Assembly: GCF_007997015.1 (NCBI RefSeq)
Contig: NZ_VOSM01000001.1
Span: 434,001 to 498,000, forward strand
Origin: Lujinxingia vulgaris
Lineage (GTDB): Bacteria > Myxococcota_A > Bradymonadia > Bradymonadales > Bradymonadaceae
Direction: 5' to 3'
Length of the DNA stretch: 64,000 nucleotides
Shown here: piece after piece, positions 1-8,892 of the stretch
Layout: each line of letters begins with the position of its first letter
How positions within the stretch are numbered: the stretch's first letter is position 1
Made by a program: the position numbers and the translations under genes
The notes under the pieces: generated by a model
Databases searched by the model: none
The model's input: only the letters and a program-made list of their open reading frames with translations
Told to the model about the DNA's origin: nothing

Positions 1-53
1 CGATCCATCCGGCGCTGGCCCTGAAGATGCGCCTGAGAGCGCGCCAGGGCTAA
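1..53 (+). CDS. 3' end of an unidentified gene (partial)
   Basis: The third frame is open from the window edge and ends in TAA at 51-53 (tail ...LALKMRLRARQG). A perfect hairpin follows three bases after the stop, which supports a real gene end here. Nothing about the product can be read from 16 residues; the call rests only on the stop-plus-hairpin arrangement. Confidence 0.3.
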   Translation, partial: IHPALALKMRLRARQG

Positions 54-55
54 GC

Positions 56-79
56 CTCGCCACCCGGCCGGGTGGCGAG
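56..79. terminator. 24-bp perfect palindrome between convergent genes
   Basis: CTCGCCACCC at 56-65 pairs perfectly with GGGTGGCGAG at 70-79, and the four central bases GGCC are self-complementary, so the whole 24 bp is a palindrome. It lies between the stop at 53 and the minus-strand stop at 83. There is no T-tract on either side, so a role as bidirectional terminator is inferred from position and stem strength. Confidence 0.5.
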
Positions 80-82
80 GGG

Positions 83-1501
83 CTAAGGGGCCGTGTCGCC
101 ATTGTCGGGCCAGGTGAGCTCCAGGCGCTCCCAGGTGCCGGAGTCGGTGTCGTGCTTCCAGATGGCCGGGGCGTGGGTGTCGCAGACCCAGAGGACGCCG
201 TCGGCGCTGGCCAGCGCCGTGGGGAAATCGAGTTTCGGGGCGTCGAGGGTGTCGAGCTCCTCGCGTTCCGGATCGAAGCAGCGCAGCGCGCAGTTCAGGG
301 AGTCGGCGACGTAGATGTTGCCCTTATGCAGGGCGATGCCACGGGGATGTTGCATCAAGGCGGTGCGCGAGGGCCCGTCGACCTGGCCGTGCTCAAAGAG
401 GCTCTTGCCGATGAGGGTGTGCACGCGGTTGGAGCGCAGGTTGAGGCAGCGCAGCGCAGACGAGGTGCTGTCGATGACGTGGAGGCGTTCGTTGTTGGAC
501 GCCAGATCGGTGGGCTGGGCGAAGGCTGCGGTGGTGCGGTGGCCGTCGATGCGATCCTCATCGCCGCAGCCGGCATAGTGCTCAATGCTGGTGCCGTCGG
601 CGCTCATGCGCAGGATGGTGTGGGTGCCGGCGCAGGCCACAAAGATCCAGGGGCCCTGGCGTATCAGAGACCAGGGGGCGTGGATGCGGCCCTGCGCATC
701 GGGGGGCATGATGGCCAGGGTGTCGGTGTGGCCGCTGAGCGGGTCGATGACGCGGATGGCGTGGTTGGTGGTGTCGGCCACCAGGATTTGATTCTCGACA
801 AGAGCCAGCCCGTGGGGGCTGAAGAAACGCGCGCGATCGGGGGGGCCGTCTTCAAAGCCTGGCTCCGGACCTCCGAAGCAATGGATGACCTCTCCGCTGG
901 TGTCGGTCAGGATGATGCGGTGATGGCCGGTGTCAGCGATGGCCAGGCGATCGTCTTGCGCGCTGAGGCCGGCCGGAAAACGCAGGGCGTCCGGGGAGGG
1001 CTGCGCGGGCATCGGGGTGGGATGGGGGCGGCGCGCGGCGTCGGTGAGCCCGAGCAGGCCTTCGAGCGCGTCGATGAGCTGAAGGGGCTCGGGCACCCCT
1101 CGGAGCACGCGGCAGACGTAGCCGCGCGGATCGATGAGCGCGATGGTGGGGAACTCACGCACGTTGAAGGTCCGCGAGATGCGATGCTCGTTATCGGCAG
1201 CCACCGCAAAGGGCACCCCCACGCGGCCCACGGCGCTGCGCACGTAATCCAGGTCGTGCTCTCCCACAAAGCGGGGGCTGTGCACGGCGATGATCTGCAG
1301 GGGGCGGCCTTCAAAGCGTTGGAGGGCGCGGTACATCGCCGGGAGGCCCTCCTGGCAGCGGATGCAGCTGGAGCTCCAGAAGCCCAGCATCACCACCTGG
1401 CCCAGCAGATCTTCGAGGCGCAGCGGGGCGTCGACGTTGATCCAGGGCAGCTCGGGAAACTCCGGCGGGCGAATGCCGTGGGTGCAGGGGGACAGACGCA
1501 T
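83..1501 (-). CDS. Thioredoxin-like domain fused to NHL-repeat beta-propeller
   Basis: A TlpA/peroxiredoxin-like thioredoxin fold occupies about residues 20-150, with the redox motif CIRC at Cys46 and Cys49 and the cis-Pro region FPTIALID. About residues 170-470 hold NHL-type propeller repeats (FPAGLSAQDDRLAIADTGHH, FSPHGLALVENQILVADTTN, HPRGIALHKGNIYVADSLN). The architecture is that of the NHLRC2-like thioredoxin/NHL proteins. No signal peptide is visible, so a cytoplasmic protein is likely, although TlpA domains are usually extracytoplasmic. The ATG at 1501 is preferred over the upstream in-frame start at 1555 because GGAG lies 8 nt before it and the upstream 18 residues are low-complexity Arg/Pro/Ser. 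The substrate is unknown. Confidence 0.85.
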   Translation of the reverse strand: MRLSPCTHGIRPPEFPELPWINVDAPLRLEDLLGQVVMLGFWSSSCIRCQEGLPAMYRALQRFEGRPLQIIAVHSPRFVGEHDLDYVRSAVGRVGVPFAVAADNEHRISRTFNVREFPTIALIDPRGYVCRVLRGVPEPLQLIDALEGLLGLTDAARRPHPTPMPAQPSPDALRFPAGLSAQDDRLAIADTGHHRIILTDTSGEVIHCFGGPEPGFEDGPPDRARFFSPHGLALVENQILVADTTNHAIRVIDPLSGHTDTLAIMPPDAQGRIHAPWSLIRQGPWIFVACAGTHTILRMSADGTSIEHYAGCGDEDRIDGHRTTAAFAQPTDLASNNERLHVIDSTSSALRCLNLRSNRVHTLIGKSLFEHGQVDGPSRTALMQHPRGIALHKGNIYVADSLNCALRCFDPEREELDTLDAPKLDFPTALASADGVLWVCDTHAPAIWKHDTDSGTWERLELTWPDNGDTAP

Positions 1502-1600
1502 CGGGGGGCTCCGGGCTGGCGAGTGTGATCGTGGTGGCGCGCGATCACGGCTCAAAGAGCGCCTCAGTCCTCCCCCGGTGGGGTGTGGCAGGTGCTTGAA

Positions 1601-2395
1601 TTAATTGAGGAATTCAAGCAGGGCGTCGCGGAAAGCATCGGGGCGCTCAATGGGAATGGTGTGGCCACAGCGTTCCACACAAATGTGCTCCCCACCCAGC
1701 AGGTCGGCCAGAACTTTTGCGCCCTCGCTGGTCACAAGCAGGTCCTGGTCGGCGGAGATCACCAGGGCCTCCACGTTGAGATCGGCGGCCAGTTCGGCGA
1801 CCGGGGGAAAGGCCATCAGCCCTTCGAGTAGAAGGCGCACGCCTTGCTCGGAGTTTCGTTGCACGGAGGCTTTGATGACGTTGTCGAGAAACTTCTGGTG
1901 CGAGGCCAGAAAGTCGTCGCCCAGGATGGTGGGGAGCGAGGCCCAGGCCATCGCTTCGAGGCCGCCTGTGACGAGCACCTGGTGCCAGGCGCGCACGATG
2001 GTGTCGGCCAGGGCGGTGGGGCGGGCGGTGGCGCTGCAGAGGACGAGCCGGTCGAGGCGCTCGGGGAAGTCGTTGGCAAACCCTAAGGCGACGCGCGCCC
2101 CGTGGCTGAAACCGGCCAGGTGAGCGTGCTCAATGCCCAGGTGATCGAAGAGTTCGGCGAGGTCGGCGGCGTGTTGGGCGAGCGTGGGCGGGGCTTCGGG
2201 GGCGTCGCTCCCACCCTGACCGCGGGCGTCGTAGAGGAGCACGCGGAAATGCTCGCGCAGCGCGCGCGCCTGGCTTCCCCAGTGCTGTGTGGACTGGGTC
2301 ATGCCGTTGAGCAGCACAAGCCAGGGGCCCTGGCTGTGGTCATCATGGGTTTCGAAGTGGAGTTTTTTGCCATCGGAGAGCTCAAAGGTGCTCAC
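1601..2395 (-). CDS. Alpha/beta-fold hydrolase
   Basis: This 264-residue protein shows the alpha/beta hydrolase layout. The nucleophile elbow is GFSHG (GxSxG), the oxyanion region follows LLNGMTQSTQHW, an acid residue lies in SADQDLLV and the catalytic His is in CGHTIPIERP near the C terminus. The length and the late His fit the 3-oxoadipate enol-lactonase/BioH-like group, but the substrate cannot be read from sequence. The start is GTG at 2395 (first residues MSTFEL), with no upstream in-frame alternative. No signal peptide is seen, so it is cytoplasmic. It is downstream of nothing obviously related; the next gene is divergent. Confidence 0.85.
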   Translation of the reverse strand: MSTFELSDGKKLHFETHDDHSQGPWLVLLNGMTQSTQHWGSQARALREHFRVLLYDARGQGGSDAPEAPPTLAQHAADLAELFDHLGIEHAHLAGFSHGARVALGFANDFPERLDRLVLCSATARPTALADTIVRAWHQVLVTGGLEAMAWASLPTILGDDFLASHQKFLDNVIKASVQRNSEQGVRLLLEGLMAFPPVAELAADLNVEALVISADQDLLVTSEGAKVLADLLGGEHICVERCGHTIPIERPDAFRDALLEFLN

Positions 2396-2491
2396 GGGGG
2401 CCTCGTGCGTGGGGGAGAAATTTTGACAGGGGGGAGGTGGGCCTCAACAATCGCCGGGAATGTCGGGACGTCCTTTTGACCAAGCGATACC

Positions 2492-3646
2492 ATGCGCAGA
2501 GAGCTCATTCTAGCCGCGGCCACCCTGGGGGGAATCTTGCTTGCGATGCCGGCGATGGGCGGCACGCCGGTGCGTCCGGTCGAGGATGGGGCCAAGCATG
2601 CCACGCCGCGCGAATCGGCCGATGAGGCTAAGCACGCCGAGGCTGAGTCGAAGGCCGAGGGCGATCTGAGCGAGGATGGGGCGTCGCCGGCCGGCGCGGA
2701 GTCCGATGAGGATCGGGAGTGGACCGTGGCGGTGCTCTCCGACTTTAATGGCGCTTACGGATCGACCGAGTACGGCGATGAGGTGCACCGGGCGGTGGCC
2801 TGGCTCAGCGATGAGGTGCGCCCCGATGTGGTCATCAGCCCCGGTGATATGGTGGCCGGGCAGCGCGCCGGGCTTGATCATCGGGCGATGTGGGCATCTT
2901 TTCATGAGGTTGTGACACGGCCGCTGGCCCGCGCGGGCATTCCCTTTGCCATCTCGCCAGGCAACCACGACGCCTCCGGCTCGCCGGCGTTCTGGGAAGA
3001 GCGCGTGCATTTTGCGCGGGAGTGGCAGGATCGCCCCCCGCAGGTCGAGATGGTCGAGACGAGCGGGTATCCCTTTTATTACGCGTTTAAGGTGGGTCCG
3101 GCGCTCTTTGTCTCGCTGGATGCGACGACGGTGGGGCCTATCGATGAGGCGCAGAGGTTGTGGCTGGACGCGGTGCTCAAGGCGCACGCCGAGCTGAGCA
3201 CGAAGATCGTCTTCGGGCATCTTCCGCTGCATCCGGTGGCGCAGAGTAAAGAGGATGAGACGCTGGCCGATGAGGCGCTGGAGGCGTTGCTATTGCGCCA
3301 CGGGGTGGATCTTTATGTGGCCGGGCATCATCACGCCTATTACCCGGGAAAGCGCGGGGAGCTTGGGCTTTTGCACAGCGCGTGCATCGGGGCCGGGCCG
3401 CGTAAGCTGCTGGGGGAGGAGCGGGTCAGCGATCGTTCGGTGGCGCTTGTGCGCTACGGGAGCGACGGGGTGCGCTCGGTGGAGGCGTACCGCGGGGAGG
3501 GGTTTGAGGAGGCGGTGCCACGTGCGGAGCTGCCGCGTTCGGTGGGGGAGGGGCGGCGCAAGATCTGGCGCGACGATGTGCAGCCGAACGAGGCCGATGT
3601 GCAGGCGAAGCGCCGGGTGTGGGGTGGCTTAGAAGGCGGCGCCTAA
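2492..3646 (+). CDS. Secreted calcineurin-like metallophosphoesterase
   Basis: The N terminus is a signal peptide (MRRELILAAATLGGILLAMP...), followed by an acidic linker of about 55 residues. The metallophosphoesterase motifs appear in order: VLSDFNGAYGS, ISPGDMVAG, SPGNHDA, FGHLPLHP and VAGHHHAYYP. The first motif is DxN rather than the usual DxH, a variant known in the SDLNxxYGS-type phosphoesterases. The 384-residue protein probably hydrolyses a phosphoester in the periplasm or outside the cell; the substrate is unknown. Its 3' end overlaps the convergent gene at 3629 by 18 bp, so the two stop codons lie inside each other's coding regions. Confidence 0.85.
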   Translation: MRRELILAAATLGGILLAMPAMGGTPVRPVEDGAKHATPRESADEAKHAEAESKAEGDLSEDGASPAGAESDEDREWTVAVLSDFNGAYGSTEYGDEVHRAVAWLSDEVRPDVVISPGDMVAGQRAGLDHRAMWASFHEVVTRPLARAGIPFAISPGNHDASGSPAFWEERVHFAREWQDRPPQVEMVETSGYPFYYAFKVGPALFVSLDATTVGPIDEAQRLWLDAVLKAHAELSTKIVFGHLPLHPVAQSKEDETLADEALEALLLRHGVDLYVAGHHHAYYPGKRGELGLLHSACIGAGPRKLLGEERVSDRSVALVRYGSDGVRSVEAYRGEGFEEAVPRAELPRSVGEGRRKIWRDDVQPNEADVQAKRRVWGGLEGGA

Positions 3647-6559
3647 GAGCAGGTAGAGATCCGTGATGCCCTCGGGGCCAAGCCCTCGGGCGTAGCCCAG
3701 GCGCAGGCTGTTGCTGGCGTAGTAGCCCAGGATGGCGTCGAGCTGCAGCTCGGCACCGATGCCCGTAAGAAGATCGGCGTCGGCCAGGTAGCCGTTGTAG
3801 GCGGTGCCGGTGTCGACAAAGACCTGGCCTTTGAGCTGACGAAAAAAGAGGGGAAGAGTGGAGAAGCCGCGATCGAGATCGAGGATCGGAAAGCGGTACT
3901 CGAACTTCGCGAGCTGGTACTGCTCCCCGCGCTGAACCCCCGGGGCAAAGCCGCGGATGGGGTAGCCGACGCGCGGCTCCTGGAAGATCACCGCGCTTAA
4001 GATCTCCTGGGGGCTCAGCCCCCCGATGGCGTACTGGCGCTGCGGGCCGCTGGCGCTGCGGGTGAGCGCGCCTCGAAGTTGCAACGCGAAGACATGGCGA
4101 TCGATGAGCGGGTTGGGGTGAAAGGCGCTCAGCGCGTACCCAAAGGTCAGCGCGTTGTTTGTGTGGCCCAGCGCAGGGTGCTGCACACCCACAGACGCGC
4201 TCATGGAGACGCCGCGCTCCACCGAGATGGAGCGCGCGTAGCGGTAGAGTCGGCTGTAGGAGAGCCCGAACGAGAGCTCATTGAACCAGCCCAGAAGAGG
4301 CTCCCGCGGGCGGATGTCGCCGGGCTCCGGGGTAATTCGGGGCCTTTCTTTGAAGGTGGTGTATTCGGCGCGGTAGTTGGTCGTAAAACTGACCCTCTCC
4401 GAGAGGACGCGCAGCGGAAAGGAGAGCCCGAGCTGCCCGACGTATTGGCGCTCCAAAAAGGGCACGTAGCGGCTCTCGGCGATGAGCGCGCGGGCGCGCG
4501 GGTAATCCGAAAAACGCCCCAGCAGCGTGAGGTTAAAGGGCAGCCCTCCGTAGCGGTAGACAAAGCCCAGGTTGGCGCTCGGATCTTCAAATCCCTCGGC
4601 GGTGGTGACCCCGCCACTGAGCGTGTAGCTGTGAAGCTCCAGCGGGTCGTAGCCCTCGATGGTCGCGCCGAGGCCCGCGCCTGAGCGCAGCACGCCCGCA
4701 TCTGGCATCAGAGTCAGCGGCGCTATCCAACGCCCGGCCTGATAAGGCTCGGGTTGAAGATCGAGCTCCGGCTCCGGATAGGCCATGGGGGGGCGCGCAC
4801 GCACGCTCTCGGCGGGCATATGCTGGCGTGTGCGCGGGTGGGGAAGGCGCGCGATCTCAAAGCCGCGCGCGGTGTAAAGGCTCACGTAGATGAAGTCGCC
4901 ATCCGGCGTTACGACCGGCGAAAACGCGCCGGTGATGACGTTGCTCACCTGCCAGCGCTCCAGCGTCTCAAGGTCCAGCGCGAAGATGTTGAACACCCCG
5001 CGGGTATCCGCCGCGTAGTAGAGATGGCCCTCGGGACCCACGTGCGGATCGAGCTCATGGGCGGCGGTGTCGGTGAGTTGTCTCAGCGCGCCGTCGCTTA
5101 AGTTCACCTCCCAGAGGTCGCGCTGGCGCCGGTCGAGACGCCACCAGCTGAAGATGATCGTGTCGCCCCCGGGGCCAAACACAGGCCGCGAGATCTGCTG
5201 CCAGTGGGCATCGTCTTCGGGAGGATGGTGCAGGCCCGAGACCACGACGCGCTCCTCCGATGGCGCGTCGAGCGGACGCACCACAAGCTCCATGGTGCCC
5301 CGGCGGTTTCGCACGTGCGCCACGAGCTCGCCATCTGGCGAGACGGCCGGCTCGCGGGCGCGATCGCCCCGGGTGAGTCGGCGAGTCTGGTGGGTGCGGA
5401 CGTCGTAGGCGAAAAGATCCTGGAAGGAGTACACGCTCTCAAAGGTGTCGGAGCGCGAGTAGATGAGCACATTGCCGTCGGGTGTCCAGGCCGAGGGGCC
5501 GGCGGCACCCTCGGCCTGGCGCAGCGGACGTGGGGAGAGCCCCCCGGCGTTCACGCTGGCGAAGACCGGGTGGGCCGACTCGGCGGAGGCGTAATAGGTG
5601 ATCTCCGGGCGCTCTCCCGGGCGCAGCGTCGGGTACTGGTGGCGGCCGCCGCCCCGGGTCACAAAATCAACCGGGCTCACCCCCTGCGCGCGGGTCAGCG
5701 CCTGACGCGCCCAGGCCTTGGCCTGGGCCTCGGCCATAAAGCCCGCCCAGAGCTCGTCGAAGTCTTCACCGCTGATCTGCCGGGCGCTGCGGTTGAGCGC
5801 GTACGGAAGCACGCGGCGACCGTATATGTGGTTGAAATCCTTGATGAAATCTTCGCCGTGGCGGCGCGCGATGTAGTCGGCAAAGAAGCCGCCGTAGAGG
5901 TAGGCTGCGCTCCCCGAGGGCCAGGCCACCGGCAGGCCCGTGGATTGCCCCAGGGTAAAGAGGGTGTCCTCCAGCGACGCGGTGCGCAGCCACATCGAAA
6001 AGAGCGGACTATCCACTCGCCCCGTGCCCGCGCGCGTGGTCTCAAAGTAGGTGGCGATGCCCTCGGTGTACCAGCGGGGCAGGGTGGCGTTGGGGTGAAA
6101 CTGTTTGCCAAAGACGCGGTTGACCAGCTGGGGCAGGCCCGGGTTGGTGTCGATATGCAGGGTGTGGACGTACTCGTGGTAGACGAGCACGCGCAGCCAG
6201 TCGTCGAAATAGCCGAGCACGCTGTCGGCCTCGGGCGGCATCCCGTAGATCGTAACAAAGTTGCGACCGAAGGTGCGGGCAAAGCCGTTGGCCGAGTCGA
6301 TCCGGTCGGTGACCACCACGTGGGTACGCAGTCGGGGCGTCCAGTCGAGCGTGGGCGCAAGGATCAGGTGCGCCTCCTCAAAGGCCACCGCGGCGCGGCG
6401 GGCCAGCGCTTCGGTCTGGTCGTCGTAGTGGATGTAGAAGTGGGGGGTGGTCAGCGTGAAATAGTCACGCTCCGGATCGTCCAGGGCGTGGGCGGTCTGA
6501 GCGCCAGACGTCGCCACACATGCCCCTATGAGGATGGCGAACATCCAGAATCGCAGCAT
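3629..6559 (-). CDS. Peptidase-like / TolB-propeller / outer-membrane beta-barrel protein
   Basis: From the start used here (ATG 6559, signal peptide MLRFWMFAILIGACVATSGA) the 976-residue protein has three parts. Residues about 30-290 form a gluzincin-like peptidase domain with HEYVH at 128-132 and the downstream Glu in TEGIATYFE. A TolB/WD40-like propeller follows at about 300-600 (repeats such as DIAYS/SPDGELVAHVRNR, WTPDGNVLIYSR, GPGGDTIIFSW). The C-terminal third resembles a BamA/surface-antigen (D15) barrel, rich in alternating aromatic strands and ending in Phe (LLLGAAF). A secreted peptidase domain tethered to the outer membrane is inferred. In-frame ATGs at 6613 and 6655 exist, but lack better ribosome-binding sites. 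Confidence 0.8.
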   Translation of the reverse strand: MLRFWMFAILIGACVATSGAQTAHALDDPERDYFTLTTPHFYIHYDDQTEALARRAAVAFEEAHLILAPTLDWTPRLRTHVVVTDRIDSANGFARTFGRNFVTIYGMPPEADSVLGYFDDWLRVLVYHEYVHTLHIDTNPGLPQLVNRVFGKQFHPNATLPRWYTEGIATYFETTRAGTGRVDSPLFSMWLRTASLEDTLFTLGQSTGLPVAWPSGSAAYLYGGFFADYIARRHGEDFIKDFNHIYGRRVLPYALNRSARQISGEDFDELWAGFMAEAQAKAWARQALTRAQGVSPVDFVTRGGGRHQYPTLRPGERPEITYYASAESAHPVFASVNAGGLSPRPLRQAEGAAGPSAWTPDGNVLIYSRSDTFESVYSFQDLFAYDVRTHQTRRLTRGDRAREPAVSPDGELVAHVRNRRGTMELVVRPLDAPSEERVVVSGLHHPPEDDAHWQQISRPVFGPGGDTIIFSWWRLDRRQRDLWEVNLSDGALRQLTDTAAHELDPHVGPEGHLYYAADTRGVFNIFALDLETLERWQVSNVITGAFSPVVTPDGDFIYVSLYTARGFEIARLPHPRTRQHMPAESVRARPPMAYPEPELDLQPEPYQAGRWIAPLTLMPDAGVLRSGAGLGATIEGYDPLELHSYTLSGGVTTAEGFEDPSANLGFVYRYGGLPFNLTLLGRFSDYPRARALIAESRYVPFLERQYVGQLGLSFPLRVLSERVSFTTNYRAEYTTFKERPRITPEPGDIRPREPLLGWFNELSFGLSYSRLYRYARSISVERGVSMSASVGVQHPALGHTNNALTFGYALSAFHPNPLIDRHVFALQLRGALTRSASGPQRQYAIGGLSPQEILSAVIFQEPRVGYPIRGFAPGVQRGEQYQLAKFEYRFPILDLDRGFSTLPLFFRQLKGQVFVDTGTAYNGYLADADLLTGIGAELQLDAILGYYASNSLRLGYARGLGPEGITDLYLLLGAAF

Positions 6560-6665
6560 CACTGACAAAATGTGGCGGGGGCGCTCGGGCGCATGGAAAG
6601 GGCGTAAGAGCATAGCCCGCAGGTTGTAGCAGCGCGCCGGGCGCGATGAAAGCACACAGCGCGCC

Positions 6666-7391
6666 TCACCAGTACGTCACGCGCTCATCGAGCGGTGCCG
6701 ATGCCACGGCGGGAGCGGCGCCCGGGTTCGTCTGGACGCTGGCCACGCGGCTCTCCAGAAGTTTTGCCAGGGTGATCGCGTCGTCGACATAACCCTTGAG
6801 AAGGTCAGCGTCGAGCACCCGCTTTTTATGCTCGATGAAGAGCGTGCCGTTGAAGATCTTGAGGTCTCCCGCCTTCGTGCTCGTCTTCAGCAGGGCTTCT
6901 CGCACCTCCGGGTCGGCGAAGATGCGCCGCATTACGCCCTTGTCTTCGAGGTGGATGCTCAGCTCGTCATCGAATCGATTAGGTGAAAGCGCGCTGAAGA
7001 TGCCCGGGGCGTTGTCTTCATGAAGCGTTGCCGGCTTCTTTTTATGAACGCGACCGAAGTGCTGCCAGGCCGGGCTCAATGCCACGTTGACACCGACAAA
7101 GTAGGCCCGAACGGTTCTCGAGGAGTTATGTGTTCGAACCGTCTCGCTCTCATGGCGCGCCACGATCTGGAGCGCAACGCCCTGGTGGGTTCCTTCGAGC
7201 CGATAATTCTTCAGGGAGTCGCCGCTCAGCTTGAGTCCCATCGCCTCACCAGCGTTGGTCCAGGCTGATTTGGCCATATGCTCGATGATCAGCGCGAAGA
7301 GGACGACGACGGCGCACATCAGCAAAATGAAAAGGATCAAAAAGACCTGAATGCTGTTCAGGCCGAAGGTTTCCATGAAGACGTCTAACAT
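6666..7391 (-). CDS. Membrane-anchored protein of unknown function
   Basis: One N-terminal membrane segment (about residues 14-38, IQVFLILFILLMCAVVVLFA) is followed by a soluble domain of about 200 residues. The latter has an alternation of charged and hydrophobic strands (GLKLSGDSLKNYRLEGTHQG, DLKIFNGTLFIEHKKR). I do not recognise the family; the soluble part superficially recalls DUF3137-like proteins. GGAG lies 6 nt before the ATG at 7391. It stands 107 bp downstream (in transcription order) of nothing on the same strand within 180 bp, so may be monocistronic. Confidence 0.7.
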   Translation of the reverse strand: MLDVFMETFGLNSIQVFLILFILLMCAVVVLFALIIEHMAKSAWTNAGEAMGLKLSGDSLKNYRLEGTHQGVALQIVARHESETVRTHNSSRTVRAYFVGVNVALSPAWQHFGRVHKKKPATLHEDNAPGIFSALSPNRFDDELSIHLEDKGVMRRIFADPEVREALLKTSTKAGDLKIFNGTLFIEHKKRVLDADLLKGYVDDAITLAKLLESRVASVQTNPGAAPAVASAPLDERVTYW

Positions 7392-7570
7392 CGCGCGCTC
7401 CGAGCAGGGGGAAGGCGCAAATCTGGCATAACGCGGCGGCGCAGCGCAACGCTCGTCGTGATGTCAGATAGGCCCGGGTGCGCAATCCTTACGAAGTTCG
7501 CGCCAGCGGCCGCGGCGCCTGAGCGGGCAGGGCGCTCTGGCAGCCGTGGCGCGTGCTGCTATGCACCGAC

Positions 7571-8674
7571 CTACCGGGCGCCGATCCAACCCTCGGGGCG
7601 AATGGTCACATAGAAGTTAGCCCGGCCCTGGCCGCCGACTTCGTCGGCGGGAAGCTCCCAGCCCAACAGCGCCTCTTGCATGCACTGGAGCGCCTCGCCG
7701 GAGGGATGCTCGGGGCCGGTCTCATTGCTCAGGGTGAGGTCAATGGCCGAGGGGCGCGCGGGGCCATCGGTCGGGGTGGTGGGCCAGCGCATCTCGACCT
7801 CGGCCACGATCAGATCGAGGGGAAGTTGCGAGCGAAGCTGCTCGGCGCAGACGCCCAGCGCGCCGGCCTGGCGGGCAAGCGGGGCGGGAAGCGAGGTCTC
7901 CGCGCCGGCGGGGCTACCCTGCCAGCGGAAACCCTCGATGAGCACGGGGGAGGCCGGCTCGCGTTTGGTTTCGGTGGCCACGAGCTCAAAGTCCAGTCGG
8001 TAGCTCAGCGTGTAGACCGGAGCTTCGGGCTGGCTTAAGTCGGGCTCAGCGGGGAGCTCAAAACTCACGTTCCAGAGTCGTTTGAGCATGCAACGCGCGT
8101 CGGTGGTGGCCATCTCTTTAGGCGTGCCGTGCACCGCCAGCGGGTGGCCATCTGCGGAGACGCGCAGCTCAACCAGCATCGCCGGCTCGGGGCGGTAGGA
8201 GCGGGGATTGAGGCAGGCGCTCATCGCTTTGAGATCGCCGGAAAGTTGGCGCTGCAGGCGGTCGGGAGCGACAGGGAGCGTGGTGACGAGCGCGTCGACG
8301 CGCGGACGCCAGCGCCAGGGGATCACGGACACATTCACAGGCGCTGAGGATGGGGCCGAGGTCGCAGGGCGGGCCATCGCGCTGCCCTCGGGCGTCGAGG
8401 ATGGGATGGGCTCAATAAGACCTTCGGCGCCGGTGCAGACGCGTTCGCCCTCGGCCACGCCCTGCGCCTCACAGTTCTCGGTGCAGGTAAAGCAGCGCAG
8501 CTCGCCGGGCTCCGGAGCGGTGGCGTCATCGGCACTGGCCTGTGCATCGTCAGGGGGGGACTGGGCCTGGGCGTGGCTGACGCCGGCAAGCAGGAGCCAG
8601 GTCAGGGCGATGATCATCCAGCCAATCAGTCGTCGTCTCTCCTGCGGCCCCAGCCCCTCGGGTTCTTCATGCAT
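7571..8674 (-). CDS. Secreted or anchored protein with AgmX/TonB-like repeats, unknown function
   Basis: After a short basic N terminus a hydrophobic segment (LIGWMIIALTWLLLAGVSHA) acts as signal peptide or anchor, followed by a Cys-containing stretch (CFTCTENCEAQG). Two segments, RVSADGHPLAV...CMLKRLWNVSFELP and AEVEMRWPTT...CMQEALLGWELP, look like the AgmX/PglI C-terminal or energy-transducer-type fold, in which a Cys precedes a W-x-F/L-P strand. This similarity is from pattern only. The ATG at 8674 is preferred to the GTG at 8701 because GAGG sits 7 nt upstream. The next downstream gene region (8893-9741, upstream) encodes another small periplasmic unknown. Confidence 0.65.
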   Translation of the reverse strand: MHEEPEGLGPQERRRLIGWMIIALTWLLLAGVSHAQAQSPPDDAQASADDATAPEPGELRCFTCTENCEAQGVAEGERVCTGAEGLIEPIPSSTPEGSAMARPATSAPSSAPVNVSVIPWRWRPRVDALVTTLPVAPDRLQRQLSGDLKAMSACLNPRSYRPEPAMLVELRVSADGHPLAVHGTPKEMATTDARCMLKRLWNVSFELPAEPDLSQPEAPVYTLSYRLDFELVATETKREPASPVLIEGFRWQGSPAGAETSLPAPLARQAGALGVCAEQLRSQLPLDLIVAEVEMRWPTTPTDGPARPSAIDLTLSNETGPEHPSGEALQCMQEALLGWELPADEVGGQGRANFYVTIRPEGWIGAR

Positions 8675-8892
8675 CGCATACCTCGCCGTCGCGTGGTTCA
8701 CCGTTCGGGATCGGCGCGTTCACCGTCCCCCCCCAATCGTCTCGGGTGTTTCAACAGGGGCGAGCAAGCCGGCGTCAGGTGCCCGCGCTCGCAGTGCCCC
8801 CATGCCCCTCCAACGAAAGGTAAACACGCCGACGCAGCATCCGAAGTCAGTGCATGACGCGAAGATCGTTGCGAGAGGTTCTTAAAAAGAGG

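Noticed and set aside
152-1528. 458-residue plus-strand frame opposite the thioredoxin-NHL gene
   Set aside because: Rich in Ala/Gly/Val without recognisable motifs, and the minus strand carries a clear two-domain protein; it is a shadow frame caused by high GC.
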